Positions 54,489 to 64,000 of a DNA stretch of 64,000 nt are shown here, piece after piece. A program made the translations under genes and the position numbers. The notes below the pieces were generated by a model, which was not told the DNA's origin, searched no databases, and saw only the letters and a program-made list of their open reading frames with translations. The DNA comes from Flavobacteriales bacterium ALC-1 (GTDB taxonomy: Bacteria; Bacteroidota; Bacteroidia; Flavobacteriales; Flavobacteriaceae): positions 1,003,001-1,067,000 of the forward strand of contig ABHI01000001.1 in assembly GCA_000171875.1 (NCBI GenBank). The letters run 5' to 3'. Each line of letters opens with the position of its first letter. Position 1 is the first letter of the stretch.

Positions 54489-55136
54489 ATGTTTCTCGAA
54501 AATACGGTAAATCATAAAGAACAATTTGGGTGGATAGAAGTGATTTGTGGATCGATGTTCTCTGGTAAAACCGAAGAATTAATCCGCAGATTAAAACGTG
54601 CCAAGTTTGCAAGACAGAAAGTTGAAATTTTTAAACCTGCTATAGATGTGCGTTATGATGATGATGAAGTTGTTTCTCATGATGCTAATTCAATTAGATC
54701 CACTCCTGTGCCTGCAGCTGCTAATATTCCGATTTTAGCAGATGGTTGCGATGTGGTTGGTATAGATGAAGCTCAGTTTTTTGATGATGAAATTGTACGT
54801 GTTTGCAACGACTTAGCCAATAAAGGGATTCGTGTTATTGTTGCTGGTTTAGATATGGATTTTAAAGGCAATCCGTTTGGGCCAATGCCATATCTTATGG
54901 CAACCGCAGAGTATGTAACTAAAGTACATGCCATTTGTACAAAAACTGGAAATTTAGCTCAATACAGTTATAGAAAAGCAAAAAGTGATGATTTGGTCTT
55001 ACTCGGTGAAGTTGATGAATACGAACCCTTAAGTAGAGCAGCGTATTACAAAAGCATGTTGCGAGATAAGGTAAGACAAATGAAAGTGAACGATGCTGAA
55101 GAAATAGATTCTAAAGATAAAAAGTCTAATGTCTAA
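54489..55136 (+). CDS. tdk: Thymidine kinase
   Basis: 215 residues. Phosphorylates thymidine in salvage. Walker A is [10 protein letters not shown] (K27), the catalytic Glu lies in [10 protein letters not shown], and the lasso region is [13 protein letters not shown]. The structural zinc site of classical type II enzymes (two CxxC pairs) is mostly missing: only one Cys remains (HAICTKTG) and [10 protein letters not shown] has none. That appears to be a Bacteroidota variation. The 3' end overlaps alr by 8 nt. Confidence 0.94.
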   Translation: MFLENTVNHKEQFGWIEVICGSMFSGKTEELIRRLKRAKFARQKVEIFKPAIDVRYDDDEVVSHDANSIRSTPVPAAANIPILADGCDVVGIDEAQFFDDEIVRVCNDLANKGIRVIVAGLDMDFKGNPFGPMPYLMATAEYVTKVHAICTKTGNLAQYSYRKAKSDDLVLLGEVDEYEPLSRAAYYKSMLRDKVRQMKVNDAEEIDSKDKKSNV

Positions 55137-56235
55137 AGCACAAGAAACCATTCTCGAAATTGATTTAAGTGCCTTAACACATAATTTCAATTACTTAAAG
55201 TCTAAATTAAATGCCAAAACTAAGTTTTTGGCTGTTGTAAAAGCTTTTGCGTATGGCAGTGATTCTATTGAAATTGCTAAACATCTACAAAGTTTAGAGG
55301 TTGATTACTTTGCTGTGGCTTATGCAAAGGAAGGTGTTGTCTTGAGAGATGCAGGTATAACAACTCCAATTATTGTATTACACCCTCAGCCCGTAAATTT
55401 TAAAACTATTATCGAACGCTGTTTAGAGCCGAGTATTTATAGCGCCAAAGTTTTAAATGAGTTTATAGCAGTTGCAGAAACAGAATCACAAACCAATTAC
55501 CCTGTACATATTAAATTTAATACTGGCTTAAATCGTTTAGGGTTTTGGGAAAATGATGTGGAATATATTGTATCTAAACTCAGAGTTACAAAGTCCATTG
55601 TAGCAAAATCTTTGTTTTCACATTTAGCTGTAAGTGAGGACATAAATGAAGAAGAATTCACAAATCTCCAAGTTCAAAACTTTAAACAAATAGCTAAAGA
55701 ATTTGAAAGCAAAATTGGTTACAAAATATGGCTACACCTTTGTAATACCTCAGGAGTAATAAACTATCCTGACACACATTTAGATATGGTGCGTTGTGGT
55801 ATTGGTCTTTATGGTTTTGGAAATTCTGTAAAAGAAGACCAATACCTTAAACCAATTGCAAGCTTAAAATCTGTGATTTCTCAAATCCATAAAATTGAAA
55901 AAGGTGAAACAGTAGGTTATAATAGAGCTTACAAAGCTAAAGGGTTTGAGAAAATAGCAACCGTTCCTATTGGTCATGCAGATGGTATTAATCGAATTTA
56001 TGGAAACGGAAATGGTTTTGTAATTATTAATAGCAAAAAAGCACAGATTATTGGTAATGTTTGTATGGACATGATTATGGTTAATATTACCAACATAGAC
56101 TGTAATGAAGGAGATGAAGTTATTATTTTCAACACCAATCATAAAGCCAGTAAATTTGCAGAATCTGCTAATACAATTTCTTACGAAATTTTAACTTCTA
56201 TATCACAGCGGGTAAAACGTGTTTTCATACCTTAA
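55129..56235 (+). CDS. alr: Alanine racemase
   Basis: 368 residues. Interconverts L- and D-alanine for peptidoglycan. PLP lysine K38 in [12 protein letters not shown] and the catalytic Tyr in [10 protein letters not shown] are intact; the family usually has KANAYG, so KAFAYG is a mild variant. It starts inside the end of tdk, so the two are coupled. A short terminator overlaps its stop. Confidence 0.94.
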   Translation: MSKAQETILEIDLSALTHNFNYLKSKLNAKTKFLAVVKAFAYGSDSIEIAKHLQSLEVDYFAVAYAKEGVVLRDAGITTPIIVLHPQPVNFKTIIERCLEPSIYSAKVLNEFIAVAETESQTNYPVHIKFNTGLNRLGFWENDVEYIVSKLRVTKSIVAKSLFSHLAVSEDINEEEFTNLQVQNFKQIAKEFESKIGYKIWLHLCNTSGVINYPDTHLDMVRCGIGLYGFGNSVKEDQYLKPIASLKSVISQIHKIEKGETVGYNRAYKAKGFEKIATVPIGHADGINRIYGNGNGFVIINSKKAQIIGNVCMDMIMVNITNIDCNEGDEVIIFNTNHKASKFAESANTISYEILTSISQRVKRVFIP

Positions 56236-56249
56236 TTAAGGTTTTTTTT
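56229..56249 (+). terminator. Terminator at the end of alr
   Basis: ACCTTAATTAAGGT, a 14-nt palindrome that contains the alr stop codon, followed by a run of seven more T. Short and weak stem. Confidence 0.6.
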
Positions 56250-56319
56250 ACGTCTTGTGACTTTTTTAATTATCTTAGGGTCTCACTAACATATTAACTA
56301 ACTATTAAAACACTAAATT

Positions 56320-56721
56320 ATGTTAAAAGAATTTAAGAATTTTATTATGACAGGTAACGTGATTGATTTCGCTGTTGCTGTAATTATGGCTGGTGCTCTT
56401 GGAGCTGTTATAAACGGTTTCGTTTCTAAAATTGCTATGCCACTTATAGGTCTAGTAACTGGCGGAAAGAGTTTCTCAGATATGTTTTGGACTCCTGGAG
56501 ATGAAGTTTATGCAACAGTTGAAGCTGCCAAAGAAGCTGGAGTTGCAGCTGTAGAATATGGCGCATGGATTGACACCATTGTTAGCTTAATTGTGGTTGG
56601 TTTTGTAATGTTTATGATTGTTAAAGCTTACAATAAAACCAAAGCTCCTGTTGAGGAAGCTCCAGCTGGACCATCTGAACTTGATTTATTAACAGAAATC
56701 AGAGATGCTCTAAAAAAATAA
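56320..56721 (+). CDS. mscL: Large-conductance mechanosensitive channel
   Basis: 133 residues. Opens under membrane tension to release solutes on hypo-osmotic shock. The N-terminal LKEFKNFIMTGNVIDFAVAVIMAGALGAVI (shown by parts FKNFIMTGNVIDFAVAV and MAGALGAVI) is the MscL helix 1 with its gate. A second span lies at about 77-100 (VSLIVVGFVMFMIVKAYN). The cytoplasmic tail is Pro/Ala-rich with LLTEIRDALKK. Confidence 0.94.
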   Translation: MLKEFKNFIMTGNVIDFAVAVIMAGALGAVINGFVSKIAMPLIGLVTGGKSFSDMFWTPGDEVYATVEAAKEAGVAAVEYGAWIDTIVSLIVVGFVMFMIVKAYNKTKAPVEEAPAGPSELDLLTEIRDALKK

Positions 56722-56760
56722 ACATATAGCGACACCGCTATACTATATTTTTAATCATAT

Positions 56761-56790
56761 AACCCAGACTTAATTGTTTGGGTTTTTTTT
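56761..56790 (+). terminator. Intrinsic terminator after mscL
   Basis: AACCCAGAC / GTTTGGGTT imperfect stem with a 6-nt loop, followed by eight T. Confidence 0.82.
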
Positions 56791-56868
56791 GATAAAGTTA
56801 AATAATTAACATTTTGTTTTTTATTGTTATATGACTTCTTTTAATTAAAAGCTAGAAAGTTTTTTACG

Positions 56869-56876
56869 TAGATTTG
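56869..56876 (+). promoter_or_regulatory. Candidate -7 box for asd
   Basis: TAGATTTG is an exact TAnnTTTG match 26 nt before the ATG. Confidence 0.5.
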
Positions 56877-56902
56877 CCTAAGATTTATTTAAAAACAAAA
56901 AA

Positions 56903-57892
56903 ATGAAAATAGCAGTAGTAGGCGCAACTGGTTTAGTCGGAAACGTAATGCTCAACATATTAGAGGAGCGTAATTTTCCTGTTAATGAGTTATTATTAGT
57001 AGCTTCAGAACGTTCTGTTGGTAAGAAAATAAAATTCAAAGGAGAAGATATTAAAGTTATTAGTATTCCTACTGCTATAGAAATGCGCCCAGATATTGCG
57101 TTATTCTCTGCAGGTGGTGGAACTTCGTTAGAGTGGGCTCCAAAATTTGCTGAAGTTGGCACTACAGTAATTGACAATTCTTCCGCTTGGAGAATGGATT
57201 TATCTAAAAAACTAGTCGTTCCAGAAATTAATGCCAATCAATTATCTAAAGATGATAAAATTATAGCAAATCCTAACTGCTCTACTATACAAATGGTAAT
57301 GGCTTTAGCTCCACTTCATAACAAGTATAAGATAAAACGTATCGTTGTTTCAACATATCAATCAGTATCTGGTACTGGAGTAAAAGCTGTTGAGCAAATG
57401 GAAAATGAAATAGCTGGCAAAAAAGGAGAAATGGCTTACCCTTACCCAATTCATAAAAATGCGATTCCGCATTGTGATGTTTTTGAGGAAAACGGCTACA
57501 CCAAAGAAGAAATGAAATTGGTAAGAGAAACTCAAAAAATCCTTGATGATAGAACAATTGCTGTTACCGCAACAGCTGTTAGAATTCCAACAGCAGGAGG
57601 ACATAGTGAAGCTGTTAACGTTGAGTTTGAAAATGATTTTAATTTAAGTGATGTAAGGCAACTTCTTAACCAAACTGATGGAGTAACTGTGCAAGATAAT
57701 TTAGACGTAAACGTATACCCTATGCCGATGTATGCTAACGGGAAGGATGATGTTTTTGTTGGTCGTATAAGACGCGATGGTTCGCAACCAAACACATTAA
57801 ATCTTTGGGTGGTTAGTGATAATCTAAGAAAAGGAGCGGCAACTAATACTGTTCAAATTGCTGAATATTTAGTTAAAAATGCACTAGTTTAA
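56903..57892 (+). CDS. asd: Aspartate-semialdehyde dehydrogenase
   Basis: 329 residues. Reduces aspartyl phosphate to the semialdehyde for lysine, threonine, methionine and diaminopimelate synthesis. AVVGATGLVGNVML binds NADP. The catalytic Cys is C126 in NPNCSTIQM, and the catalytic His lies in RIPTAGGHSEAV. It has its own promoter box and stands alone. Confidence 0.95.
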   Translation: MKIAVVGATGLVGNVMLNILEERNFPVNELLLVASERSVGKKIKFKGEDIKVISIPTAIEMRPDIALFSAGGGTSLEWAPKFAEVGTTVIDNSSAWRMDLSKKLVVPEINANQLSKDDKIIANPNCSTIQMVMALAPLHNKYKIKRIVVSTYQSVSGTGVKAVEQMENEIAGKKGEMAYPYPIHKNAIPHCDVFEENGYTKEEMKLVRETQKILDDRTIAVTATAVRIPTAGGHSEAVNVEFENDFNLSDVRQLLNQTDGVTVQDNLDVNVYPMPMYANGKDDVFVGRIRRDGSQPNTLNLWVVSDNLRKGAATNTVQIAEYLVKNALV

Positions 57893-58003
57893 AGACTTTC
57901 AATCCTTAATTGTCATAACAACCTATACTATATTTTATTCAATTTACTATTGTCCTTAGTCTATTGATATATAGATTTATCTTAAGTTTTAAGAATTTTA
58001 TGA

Positions 58004-58034
58004 TTTGACCTGTTTTGTAGAATACTTATATTTG
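58004..58034 (+). promoter_or_regulatory. Promoter of prolyl oligopeptidase gene
   Basis: TTTG (58004-58007), 19 nt, then TATATTTG (58027-58034): full match to the Bacteroidota consensus. It covers an upstream in-frame TTG at 58005 and so fixes the start at ATG 58068. Confidence 0.75.
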
Positions 58035-58067
58035 AACATAACTATACCTAATTTCAAAAACCTAATT

Positions 58068-60233
58068 ATGAGAAAGTTGCTTCTAATTATTATTGCACTT
58101 AGTATTTTTGTGTCTTGTAAAAACGAAACCGAATCCGTGAAAGTTATTAATGTAGATTATCCTGAAACCAAAAAAGTTGATACTGTAACTGATTATTTTG
58201 GTCAATTAGTTGCTGATCCTTACCGTTGGTTAGAAGATGACAGAAGTACAGAAACCGAAGAATGGGTGAAATCTCAAAACGAAACTACTTTTGGATACTT
58301 AGATAATATCCCTTACAGGGAAGAATTAAAAGAGCGTCTTACAAAACTTTGGAATTATGAAAAGATAGGTTCTCCTTTTAAAGAAGGAGATTATACTTAT
58401 TTCTATAAGAATAATGGTTTGCAAAACCAATATGTAATATACAGATATAAAACAGGAGATGATCCAAAAACTGCAGAAGTATTTTTAGATCCAAATACCT
58501 TTAAAGAAGATGGAACTATTTCGCTAGGAGGAACAAGTTTTTCTAAAGATGGAAAAACATTAGCCTATGCAATTTCTGAAGGTGGAAGTGATTGGAGAAA
58601 AATTCTCGTTATGAATACAGAAACTAAAGAAATTGTTGAAGACACTTTAGTCGATATTAAATTTAGCGGGATGTCTTGGTATAAAAATGAAGGGTTCTAC
58701 TATTCTAGCTACGATAAACCAAAAGGTAGTGAGTTATCTGCTAAAACAGATCAGCATAAAGTCTATTATCATAAATTAGGGACTGCACAATCAGAAGATC
58801 AATTAATTTACGGGGGTACACCTCAGGAAAAACACCGCTATATTTATGGAGGGGTTACAGAAGATGATCGTTATTTGGTTATCACACCTAGAGCATCTAC
58901 TTCTGGAAATAAATTGTATATAAAGGATTTAACTATTGAAAATGCTCCTCTAATTGAAGTTTTAGGGCATACAGATTCAGATTCTAACATTATTGAAAAT
59001 GTAGGTTCAAAGCTTTTCATTATGACAAATTTGAATGCTCCAAATCAAAAAGTTATAACTGTTGATGCATCTAACCCAACACCTGATAATTGGGTAGATT
59101 TTATTCCTGAAACTGAAAACGTGCTAAGTCCATCTGCTGGCGGCGGTTACTTTTTTGCTAATTACATGGTAGATGCAGTCTCAAAAATACTTCAGTATGA
59201 TTATAATGGAAAATTAATAAGAGAGGTTGAATTACCAGGTGTTGGAAGTGCTGGTGGTTTTGGAGCCAAGAAAAAAGATAAAGAGTTATACTATTCATTT
59301 ACCAATTATGTAACACCTGGAAGTATCTATAAATATGATATTGAAAAAGGAGCTTCAGAATTATACCGTAAACCAGATATTGATTTTAAACCTGAAGATT
59401 ACGAAAGCAAACAAGTATTCTATACGTCTAAAGATGGTACAAAAGTACCAATGATTATAACACATAAAAAAGGCTTAGACCTTAATGGTAAAAACCCAAC
59501 AATATTATATGGTTATGGAGGCTTCAATATTTCTTTAACCCCAAGTTTTAGTATCGCTAATGCCGTTTGGATGGAGCAGGGTGGTATTTACGCTGTAGCC
59601 AATCTAAGAGGTGGTGGAGAATATGGAAAAGCATGGCATGATGCAGGTACCCAGATGAAGAAACAAAATGTTTTTGATGATTTTATTGCTGCTGGAGAAT
59701 ATCTAATCTCCAACAAATATACATCTTCAGATTACTTAGCCATTAGAGGTGGATCTAATGGAGGTTTATTAGTTGGTGCAACTATGACGCAACGACCCGA
59801 TTTAATGAAGGTCGCTCTACCTGCTGTTGGTGTTCTAGATATGTTACGTTATCATACATTTACTGCCGGTGCAGGTTGGGCTTATGATTATGGTACAGCA
59901 GATGATAATAAAGAAATGTTCGAATATTTAAAGGGCTACTCACCTGTACACAATGTAAAAGATGGCGTACAATATCCTGCAACAATGATAACTACGGGAG
60001 ACCATGACGATAGAGTTGTGCCTGCCCATAGTTTTAAGTTTGCTGCCCAATTACAAAGTAAACAAAAAGGAGATAACCCAACTTTAATAAGAATTGAAAC
60101 TGATGCAGGTCATGGTGCGGGTACGCCAGTATCAAAACAGATAGAGCAAATAGTTGATATTTATGGATTTACACTTTATAATATGGGCTTTGATGTATTA
60201 CCTAGTAAGACTAACGGTAAAGTAAAAGGATAA
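58068..60233 (+). CDS. Prolyl oligopeptidase family lipoprotein (S9A)
   Basis: 721 residues. [17 protein letters not shown] is a lipoprotein signal. The seven-bladed propeller domain (about 90-430) precedes the hydrolase. The catalytic Ser lies in [11 protein letters not shown], Asp in [10 protein letters not shown] and His in DAGHGAGTP. It cleaves after proline in short peptides, here in the envelope. Length fits the family once the false N-terminal extension is removed. Confidence 0.93.
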   Translation: MRKLLLIIIALSIFVSCKNETESVKVINVDYPETKKVDTVTDYFGQLVADPYRWLEDDRSTETEEWVKSQNETTFGYLDNIPYREELKERLTKLWNYEKIGSPFKEGDYTYFYKNNGLQNQYVIYRYKTGDDPKTAEVFLDPNTFKEDGTISLGGTSFSKDGKTLAYAISEGGSDWRKILVMNTETKEIVEDTLVDIKFSGMSWYKNEGFYYSSYDKPKGSELSAKTDQHKVYYHKLGTAQSEDQLIYGGTPQEKHRYIYGGVTEDDRYLVITPRASTSGNKLYIKDLTIENAPLIEVLGHTDSDSNIIENVGSKLFIMTNLNAPNQKVITVDASNPTPDNWVDFIPETENVLSPSAGGGYFFANYMVDAVSKILQYDYNGKLIREVELPGVGSAGGFGAKKKDKELYYSFTNYVTPGSIYKYDIEKGASELYRKPDIDFKPEDYESKQVFYTSKDGTKVPMIITHKKGLDLNGKNPTILYGYGGFNISLTPSFSIANAVWMEQGGIYAVANLRGGGEYGKAWHDAGTQMKKQNVFDDFIAAGEYLISNKYTSSDYLAIRGGSNGGLLVGATMTQRPDLMKVALPAVGVLDMLRYHTFTAGAGWAYDYGTADDNKEMFEYLKGYSPVHNVKDGVQYPATMITTGDHDDRVVPAHSFKFAAQLQSKQKGDNPTLIRIETDAGHGAGTPVSKQIEQIVDIYGFTLYNMGFDVLPSKTNGKVKG

Positions 60234-60497
60234 AATATCAATAAAAGTAAAGAATATAAGATTCCTTTTTATAGACTATTACAATACTATTTTTAATTAT
60301 GTAGTAAGGTTGCTCTTGTTTTTCTTTTATAAATACAATACACTAAGTAAAAAAACGTCTTAATTGTAACGATAACCGAGTTTTGCTTTAAAATAGAGCC
60401 ACTTTCTTAAAAAATTGTTAGCTTTAAATTCGTTTTTTCAGTTTAGGTAGGACTTTTAAGCATTTAACTGTCTTATAATTGGTAGTTATAATTGCGC

Positions 60498-61859
60498 ATG
60501 AAAAAAAATTACGCTCTATTTTTATTTATTCTAATGTCTACATTTTCTTGTGGCTCAGACGATGATTTAACTCCTTTAAATATAGAGACTAATCCAGACG
60601 CTGTTACTATAGTTCAAAACTCTGAAATTGAAATTTTTATTTTCTCAAACGATTCTAATATCCCTACAAGCGGTACTTTAACATTGAGTAATCCAACTAA
60701 AGGAAAGGCTATAATATTAGATTCTAACACTACTCCAAATAATCCGAGTGATGATGTCATACAATATTCAGCTAACCCAAATGAAGTAGGGTTAGATAGT
60801 TTTCAATATACCATTTGCAATGTATCAGGTGATTGCAAAACTGAAACAATAGATATAACCATTACTAGTAATTCTGATGTTATATTTAATTTAGAGAATA
60901 TGCCATATCAGACACTTTCAGAGTATCAGTTTTTTGAAGGAACTTTAAAAAACCTTGAACCAGGATTTGGTGTCACACCATATACTTTAAACTCTACATT
61001 ATTTACAGATTACGCTAAGAAAAAACGTTTTATATGGATGCCAAATAATACTAAAGCAACTTATGTAGATGATGATGCACCTCTTAACTTTCCTGTTGGC
61101 ACTATTTTAATTAAAAATTTTTATTACGATAATGTTTTGCCTAATAATGAAACTAAAATCATCGAAACCCGATTAATGATTAGAAAAAATGAAGGGTGGG
61201 TTTTTGCAAATTATATTTGGAATACAGAACAAACTGGAGCTTCTCTTAATATGGAGGGTAGCTTTGTAGATATTGATTGGCAAGAAAGTGGTGAAACAAA
61301 ATCTGTACAATATAGAATTCCAGCTGGTTCAGAATGCCATACTTGTCATAAAATTACTGAGATAGCAAAGCCAATAGGACCAAAACCAAGAAACTTAAAT
61401 TTAAGTTATAACTATAGTGACGGCATAGAAAATCAATTAGAAAAGCTAGTAGATCTAGGTTATTTGGAAAATTCACTACCTAACAACATAAGTGCTTTAC
61501 CAAATTATAATAACATTAATGAAAATCTTGAATTAAGAGCTAGAGCTTATTTAGAAATTAATTGTGCGCACTGCCATTCTGAAGAAACACATTGTGCTTA
61601 TCGTCCGATGCGTTTTGGTTTTTCGGACACTCAAGACTTTACAAACTTGGGTATTTGTGTAGATCCAGATACGGACCTTGGCGAAGATTTAGGTCATATT
61701 GTTGAACCTGGTGATGCTAGAAACTCTGTATTATATTATAGATTAAATTCTACTGAACCCTCTAATAGAATGCCTTTAATAGGGCGTGCAATAGTGCACA
61801 CTGAAGGTATCGAACTTATTGAAAATTGGATAAATTCCTTAACTAACAACTGTAATTAA
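60498..61859 (+). CDS. Diheme cytochrome lipoprotein (SO2930-like)
   Basis: 453 residues from ATG 60498. MKKNYALFLFILMSTFSC is a lipoprotein signal. An Ig-like domain lies at about 25-135 (NPDAVTIVQNSEIEIFIFSND). The main domain has two heme c motifs: CHTCH (SECHTCHKITEI) and CAHCH (INCAHCHSEETHC). The overall pattern (FEGTLKNLEPGFGVTPYTLNS, GDARNSVLYYRLNST, NRMPLIG) matches the SO2930 diheme family. Role: probable electron transfer at the cell surface. The next gene starts 6 nt later. Confidence 0.85.
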   Translation: MKKNYALFLFILMSTFSCGSDDDLTPLNIETNPDAVTIVQNSEIEIFIFSNDSNIPTSGTLTLSNPTKGKAIILDSNTTPNNPSDDVIQYSANPNEVGLDSFQYTICNVSGDCKTETIDITITSNSDVIFNLENMPYQTLSEYQFFEGTLKNLEPGFGVTPYTLNSTLFTDYAKKKRFIWMPNNTKATYVDDDAPLNFPVGTILIKNFYYDNVLPNNETKIIETRLMIRKNEGWVFANYIWNTEQTGASLNMEGSFVDIDWQESGETKSVQYRIPAGSECHTCHKITEIAKPIGPKPRNLNLSYNYSDGIENQLEKLVDLGYLENSLPNNISALPNYNNINENLELRARAYLEINCAHCHSEETHCAYRPMRFGFSDTQDFTNLGICVDPDTDLGEDLGHIVEPGDARNSVLYYRLNSTEPSNRMPLIGRAIVHTEGIELIENWINSLTNNCN

Positions 61860-61865
61860 ATTACT

Positions 61866-64000
61866 ATGAAAAAATTACTACTAACTATTTCAATTTTTAC
61901 TTTTTTCTGCTTTATAACAAATGCACAAGTAATAAATGAACCTGCCAATTGGCCAAATGAGAACTGGTCACTTACTGGCACTTATGATGTTGATCATTTA
62001 GATGCTAACCCAACTGTAAATTCTGGTTCATCTTCGTTTTCATTCGATGATAATCTAGCTGGTGGATCATCTATAAACAACGTGGCTGTAGAATCACCTA
62101 CAATTAATCTCAACGCTGCTTATAATGCAAATGAAACCGATATCATTGTTACTTTTGAATACGTTTTAAATATCTACCAAACGGAGACGTTACAGCTACA
62201 GTATTGGGATACTAGTATCAATGGATGGGTAGATTGGGGAAGTTCACTTGATGATAACTCTAATACGACTGTGAATTTTTGTAATGGTAATTTTTTAACA
62301 TACATCAGCGATACTTTAGATATTTCATCTTTTACAAGTACTCAATTACAAGGATTCAAATATCGTGTCTTTTATAATGATAATTCTTCCTTTGGTTGGG
62401 GTTTTTGTGTTAGTACAGTGGCCATAAGTTCTTCAGCACCACCTGCTTGTCCTGGAGTTAGTACCCTGAGCATAAGTAATATTAATACCTCTAGTGCTGA
62501 TACTAATTGGGTTGCTGGCAGTTCAGAAACGTCTTGGGAAATTGCAGTAAGACTTTCATCAGAAACGATTCCATCATCAGGAGATACAACTTCAAGTAAT
62601 TCTTATAATCTAACTGGTTTATCTCCAGAAACAGATTATGTGGTTTATGTAAGAGCAAATTGTAACCCTGAAGGTTATAGTAATTGGGAGTCGCAAAGTT
62701 TTACTACAGGAATTGACACCTCAGGTTATCCAGTAACATTTACAACCAATCCAATTAGTACAACTGGCTCATACGATATTGCTTTTGTAGATTTAAATGG
62801 TGATTTTTTAGACGATATTGTTTCTGTTAGTTCTGATAATATTAATGTACATTATCAACTTGCTTCAGGTGGATTTAGTATGAATAATATTGCGACTACA
62901 TCTGCTGACTATACACCTAGTTGGAGCTTAGCGGTTGGTGACTTTGACCGCAATGGTTATAATGATTTAGTATATGGGGGTTATCCAGGTGTAACTTTTA
63001 TGAAAGCCAACAACACTGGTACTGGGTATACCGAAATATCAGGATCTGAATATGTGTTCTCACAACGTTCAAATTTTATAGACATTAACAACGATGGGCA
63101 CTTAGATGCTTTTGTTTGTCATGATGTAGAACCTAATGTGTATTATATTAATGATGGTTCTGGTAATTTAACATTTTATCAAGGGCCTAGCACAGAAGCT
63201 CCTAATGGTATTGGTACTGTTCCAGGTGGTGGAAATTACGCAACTGTATGGATAGATTATGATAACGATAGAGATATGGATATGTTTATAGCTAAATGTA
63301 GAGGAGGCTCTACAACAATTAGTACAAACGAGCTTTGGCGTAACGATGGTAATGGCGTCTTTATTAATGTTGCTGACAGTAATGGTTGGTATAACACTAA
63401 TTATCCAGGAATAGGGCATAATAATTCTTCTAATTTAGGAGATAATGTACAAACATGGTCTTCTGCATGGGCAGATTTTGACAATGATGGTGATATGGAC
63501 GTTTATGTAGGTGCCAGTAGTACCTCTAATGGTTTGTCTAAGTTAATGAGAAACAATGGTGACGGTACTTTTACGGACGTAACCTCCGGTTCTGGTGTTT
63601 CTGCAGCAAATCTAGGTATAGAAAATGCACCTGCAGATTTTGATAATGATGGTTATGTAGATATTCTTACTAACGGAGATATTTTATTTAATAATGGTGA
63701 TTTTACATTTACAAATTACGCTGCCAATGTACCTCCAAGTGGAGCTATTGGTGATGCTAATAATGATGGCTTTTTAGATGTTTTTAGAAATGGTAACATA
63801 TACCTAAATAATACAACGGCAAACAATTGGATAAAAATTAATACTGTAGGTGTCAATAGTAATATTAATGGTATTGGTGCCAGAGTAGAAATACAAACAC
63901 CAGCCGGAAAACAAATTAGAGATGTAAGAAGTGGTGAAGGTTTTGAGTTTATGAGCTCATTAAACACACACTTTGGTATTGGTAGTGAAACCACTATTGA
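61866..64000 (+). CDS. Secreted FN3 / FG-GAP / UnbV-type protein (3' end outside window)
   Basis: 711 codons are visible with no stop. Signal peptide MKKLLLTISIFTFFCFITNAQ. A jelly-roll-like domain (about 22-198), an FN3 module (about 200-280, SSETSWEIAVRLSS), then FG-GAP/VCBS propeller repeats with DxDxDG loops (WIDYDNDRDMD, WADFDNDGDMDVYVG, DFDNDGYVDI). The last visible part (NWIKINTVGVNSNINGIGA) is an ASPIC/UnbV domain. A T9SS C-terminal domain is likely beyond the window. Probably in an operon with the diheme cytochrome gene. Confidence 0.85.
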   Translation, partial: MKKLLLTISIFTFFCFITNAQVINEPANWPNENWSLTGTYDVDHLDANPTVNSGSSSFSFDDNLAGGSSINNVAVESPTINLNAAYNANETDIIVTFEYVLNIYQTETLQLQYWDTSINGWVDWGSSLDDNSNTTVNFCNGNFLTYISDTLDISSFTSTQLQGFKYRVFYNDNSSFGWGFCVSTVAISSSAPPACPGVSTLSISNINTSSADTNWVAGSSETSWEIAVRLSSETIPSSGDTTSSNSYNLTGLSPETDYVVYVRANCNPEGYSNWESQSFTTGIDTSGYPVTFTTNPISTTGSYDIAFVDLNGDFLDDIVSVSSDNINVHYQLASGGFSMNNIATTSADYTPSWSLAVGDFDRNGYNDLVYGGYPGVTFMKANNTGTGYTEISGSEYVFSQRSNFIDINNDGHLDAFVCHDVEPNVYYINDGSGNLTFYQGPSTEAPNGIGTVPGGGNYATVWIDYDNDRDMDMFIAKCRGGSTTISTNELWRNDGNGVFINVADSNGWYNTNYPGIGHNNSSNLGDNVQTWSSAWADFDNDGDMDVYVGASSTSNGLSKLMRNNGDGTFTDVTSGSGVSAANLGIENAPADFDNDGYVDILTNGDILFNNGDFTFTNYAANVPPSGAIGDANNDGFLDVFRNGNIYLNNTTANNWIKINTVGVNSNINGIGARVEIQTPAGKQIRDVRSGEGFEFMSSLNTHFGIGSETTI

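Noticed and set aside
63168..63994. Minus-strand ORFs 63168-63419 and 63716-63994
   Set aside because: Antisense to the well-supported FG-GAP repeat protein that is open from 61866 to the window end.
1..64000. Mobile elements, prophage, CRISPR, tRNA or rRNA genes
   Set aside because: No transposase, integrase, phage structural gene, regularly spaced repeat array or tRNA-like cloverleaf was seen on reading the intergenic regions; composition is uniform.

Overview
The window is AT-rich chromosomal DNA from a member of the Flavobacteriaceae (Bacteroidota). Four things point there: type IX secretion (T9SS) cargo with gliding-type C-terminal domains, a PorP/SprF protein and PorE-like OmpA proteins; a Suf locus with its usual flavobacterial companions; family-specific proteins (IPExxxVDY, DUF2480, DUF3078); and repeated use of the Bacteroidota promoter form TTTG-N19-TAnnTTTG. 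Nearly all of it is core genome. I see no rRNA, tRNA, CRISPR array, insertion sequence or prophage.

Layout: 1-2.7 kb, end of a suf operon (sufS partial, lipoprotein, sufE, sufT-like, DUF2480). 2.8-6.1 kb, DUF3078 protein, hflX, an EEP phosphohydrolase. 6.3-13.9 kb, a three-gene T9SS locus: 1593-aa adhesin-like cargo, PorP/SprF barrel, PorE-like OmpA protein. 14-17.7 kb, CYTH protein, dinB, PD40 lipoprotein, TlpA-like thioredoxin. 17.8-22.1 kb on the minus strand, acpP-fabF-rnc, then an IPExxxVDY gene and pyk. 22.3-26.5 kb, purN, RNase HI, a PfkB kinase, purF. 26.47-26.99 kb is non-coding and holds two near-identical small-RNA-like units. 27-36.4 kb, sodA, an AddA-like helicase-nuclease, kbl, a TSP3/OmpA porin and an AddB-like nuclease. 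36.4-42.3 kb, hydrolases, Usp, GNAT, MATE, two tiny membrane peptides, queD and lpxH. 42.3-47.5 kb, a compact minus-strand operon osmC-GNAT-recJ-ompA-MFS. 47.5-53.2 kb, an AhpD-like protein, a UDG-family protein, rsmI, and a second T9SS cargo made of DUF11-like repeats. 53.2-58 kb, a DoxX-like gene broken by a nonsense codon, a conserved unknown, tdk, alr, mscL, asd. 58-64 kb, a prolyl oligopeptidase lipoprotein, a diheme cytochrome lipoprotein, and a secreted FG-GAP/UnbV-type protein that runs off the window.

The genes mostly serve housekeeping (Fe-S assembly, fatty acid and purine synthesis, glycolysis, DNA repair, lipid A and wall precursors) and the cell surface (T9SS adhesins, OmpA anchors, lipoproteins). 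Several plausible start codons were moved to internal ATGs because a TAnnTTTG promoter box overlaps the upstream TTG.

The most novel item is the pair of units at 26573-26647 and 26808-26881. Each has its own promoter-like box, a 48-nt core identical at 47 positions, and a rho-independent terminator whose arms differ but still pair. Similar TTTATC motifs lie at matching distance upstream. Next in interest are the 58- and 25-codon membrane ORFs ahead of queD, and the nonsense-interrupted DoxX gene.
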